DNA of 5,901 nt from CAYSBK01 sp964429265 (GTDB taxonomy: Bacteria > Planctomycetota > Phycisphaerae > Sedimentisphaerales > Anaerobacaceae): positions 1 through 5,901 of the forward strand of contig CAYSBK010000150.1 of NCBI GenBank assembly GCA_964429265.1. Direction: 5' to 3'. The notes beneath the pieces were generated by a model. That model had not been told where the DNA came from and made no database searches. It was given only the letters and a program-made list of their open reading frames with translations. Shown here piece by piece: positions 4,780 to 5,901 of this stretch. A program made the translations under genes and the position numbers. Within the stretch, counting starts at the first letter, position 1, and each line of letters begins with the position of its first letter.

Positions 4780-5901
4780 TAAGGCCGAAGAATTACCACC
4801 CGGCCGTCGAAGTCACCCTCCACCAGCCTCGACAACCGCAACGGCTGCGGCCCCGCGTGAATCACAAGGTCGGCACTGCTCAACAAACCGTCGGCGTCGG
4901 CGTCCTCGTAGAGTGCACCTATGTGCTGGTACTGCTGCGTGGGCCGGTACTTGACGGCGATAAGATCGCCCGGCCTGACGTCCGCGGACCATTCGAGCTT
5001 TGTGTCGGGCACACCTTGCCTAATGCGGCATCTCGCGATATGACGCCAGCGAGTGACCAGCTTCGCAACGTTGTAGTTTTCGCGGATTGGTGTGTTCTTC
5101 CATCTGCCGTACGCCGCCATAAGCACGTCCGCACAATCGACGCCGATGTAGTTATTGCTCTGGTACGTTGTGGAACCAAACAACCCCGGCACGTTAAAGA
5201 AGGAGGTGATATAACCGACGTATCCCTCGCACCGGCGAATTGAAACCCGAAACACCTCGGGCGAAAGTCCGCGGTTGTCGCTGTCGGCGATGCCCGGCGA
5301 ACGATAGATAACGCCGTTGCTGAGGACCTCGGCCTGAAACCAGAAGCTTCCAACGTCCGCCAGGCAATATTTCTGGTCGGGGGGTATGCGGATGTGGTTC
5401 CCGGCGAAAGGCTCAATTTGCCAATTGCCGCGAAACTGCCGCAGTTCCTGCCTGCGATAATCGATGCTTGCATAGCCCAGCCATTCGTAGGGTCTTTCAT
5501 CCCACGGGAAGTTGGCGTTCTTGTAAATCTTCGAGGTGTCCGGATAAATCCTGTACCAGCGAATAGTCGAATCGGGTGTTTTATCGACGGCCAGGCGGAT
5601 CGTTTGGCCTTTGAGCGGATAAATCGCACTGACGCTTCGCCACGGTCCGCCGGCCACGCTGGACTTGATCACTATCGTCGGTGCAGGATGATGCAAGCCT
5701 TCCCACACCTCGTCCGCCGTCGAACGCCCGGCGGCAGCGTTGTCGCCGCTGGAGGTCCCAGGGTCCCTGCCCGGCCTTATTGAACGGTCGCCGGCGACAC
5801 CGGCCGATACGCTGGCGCGGTTGCCGTTAACGGCGACCATTCTCAGCCCCAGCAGCACTGCAAGGCCGATAAGCATCCCGCCAACGAAAGCCACGGTAAC
5901 C
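4779..5901 (-). CDS. Exported NlpC/P60-like cysteine hydrolase with EF-hand loop (5' end outside window)
   Basis: The frame is open from the right edge to TAG at 4779-4781. Residues are numbered from the GTG at 5894, which gives 371. A hydrophobic segment (4-22) acts as signal or anchor. It has no basic residue ahead of it, so the true start is probably outside the window. A low-complexity Gly/Ser/Asp/Arg linker (about 24-60) follows, then a middle region (70-220) with a beta-rich look that I do not recognise. The C-terminal domain (about 245-371) resembles NlpC/P60-like papain-fold hydrolases: VDCAD with C254 as nucleophile, VRPGDLIAV (306-314), QHIGAL with H324, and VIHAGP with H346 as possible third residue. 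Between the two histidines is an EF-hand-type loop, DADADGLLSSAD (331-342). NlpC/P60 enzymes usually cleave peptidoglycan peptides or related amides; the substrate here is unknown. Confidence 0.8.
   Translation of the reverse strand, partial: VTVAFVGGMLIGLAVLLGLRMVAVNGNRASVSAGVAGDRSIRPGRDPGTSSGDNAAAGRSTADEVWEGLHHPAPTIVIKSSVAGGPWRSVSAIYPLKGQTIRLAVDKTPDSTIRWYRIYPDTSKIYKNANFPWDERPYEWLGYASIDYRRQELRQFRGNWQIEPFAGNHIRIPPDQKYCLADVGSFWFQAEVLSNGVIYRSPGIADSDNRGLSPEVFRVSIRRCEGYVGYITSFFNVPGLFGSTTYQSNNYIGVDCADVLMAAYGRWKNTPIRENYNVAKLVTRWRHIARCRIRQGVPDTKLEWSADVRPGDLIAVKYRPTQQYQHIGALYEDADADGLLSSADLVIHAGPQPLRLSRLVEGDFDGRVVILRP

Noticed and set aside
4919..5629. 236-codon minus-strand frame inside the NlpC/P60-like gene
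   Set aside because: It is a +1 shadow of the real frame with Arg/Ser-rich composition. The other frame carries the VDCAD, HIGAL and HAGP motifs.

Overview
The window most likely comes from a member of the PVC group, probably a Planctomycetota bacterium of the Phycisphaerae type. This is inferred from two adjacent sulfatases, one with an N-terminal twin-arginine RRDFLK signal; from two lipoproteins with clear lipoboxes; and from a secreted NlpC/P60-like protein of a kind I associate with planctomycetes. No rRNA or other marker gene is present, so the placement is tentative.

Left part (1-1932, + strand, AT-richer). The C-terminal end of one sulfatase (3-137) is followed by a 191-base intercistronic stretch rich in inverted repeats. 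A complete S1-type sulfatase follows (329-1831). Its stop codon overlaps, as ATGA, the start of a third reading frame (1828-1932). That frame encodes a signal peptide and then stops five residues past the predicted cleavage site. It reads as a sulfatase operon for degrading a sulfated polysaccharide whose third, secreted product has been cut off. Base composition rises abruptly close to that stop (23 G/C in bases 1861-1920, 36 in 1921-1980).

Middle (1933-2384). No convincing gene is present. The stretch holds a degenerate 17-base tandem repeat (2049-2133) and an exact 10-base inverted repeat (2282-2331).

Right part (2385-5901, more GC-rich). A DUF4056-like lipoprotein lies on the - strand (2385-3437). 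It is separated by a 345-base divergent intergenic region with two strong inverted repeats from an endonuclease/exonuclease/phosphatase-fold lipoprotein on the + strand (3783-4754). That gene runs convergently, with only 24 bases between stop codons, into a - strand gene (4779-5901, 5' end probably outside the window). This last gene encodes a membrane-anchored or exported protein with an NlpC/P60-like catalytic domain that contains an EF-hand-type calcium loop. All three right-hand products appear to act outside the cytoplasm. No operon links them, so a joint role is only a guess.

I did not find a CRISPR array, an insertion sequence, a tRNA, an rRNA or a clear new multi-gene system. The best leads are the truncated third cistron at the composition break, the 17-base repeat, and the calcium loop placed between two putative catalytic histidines.
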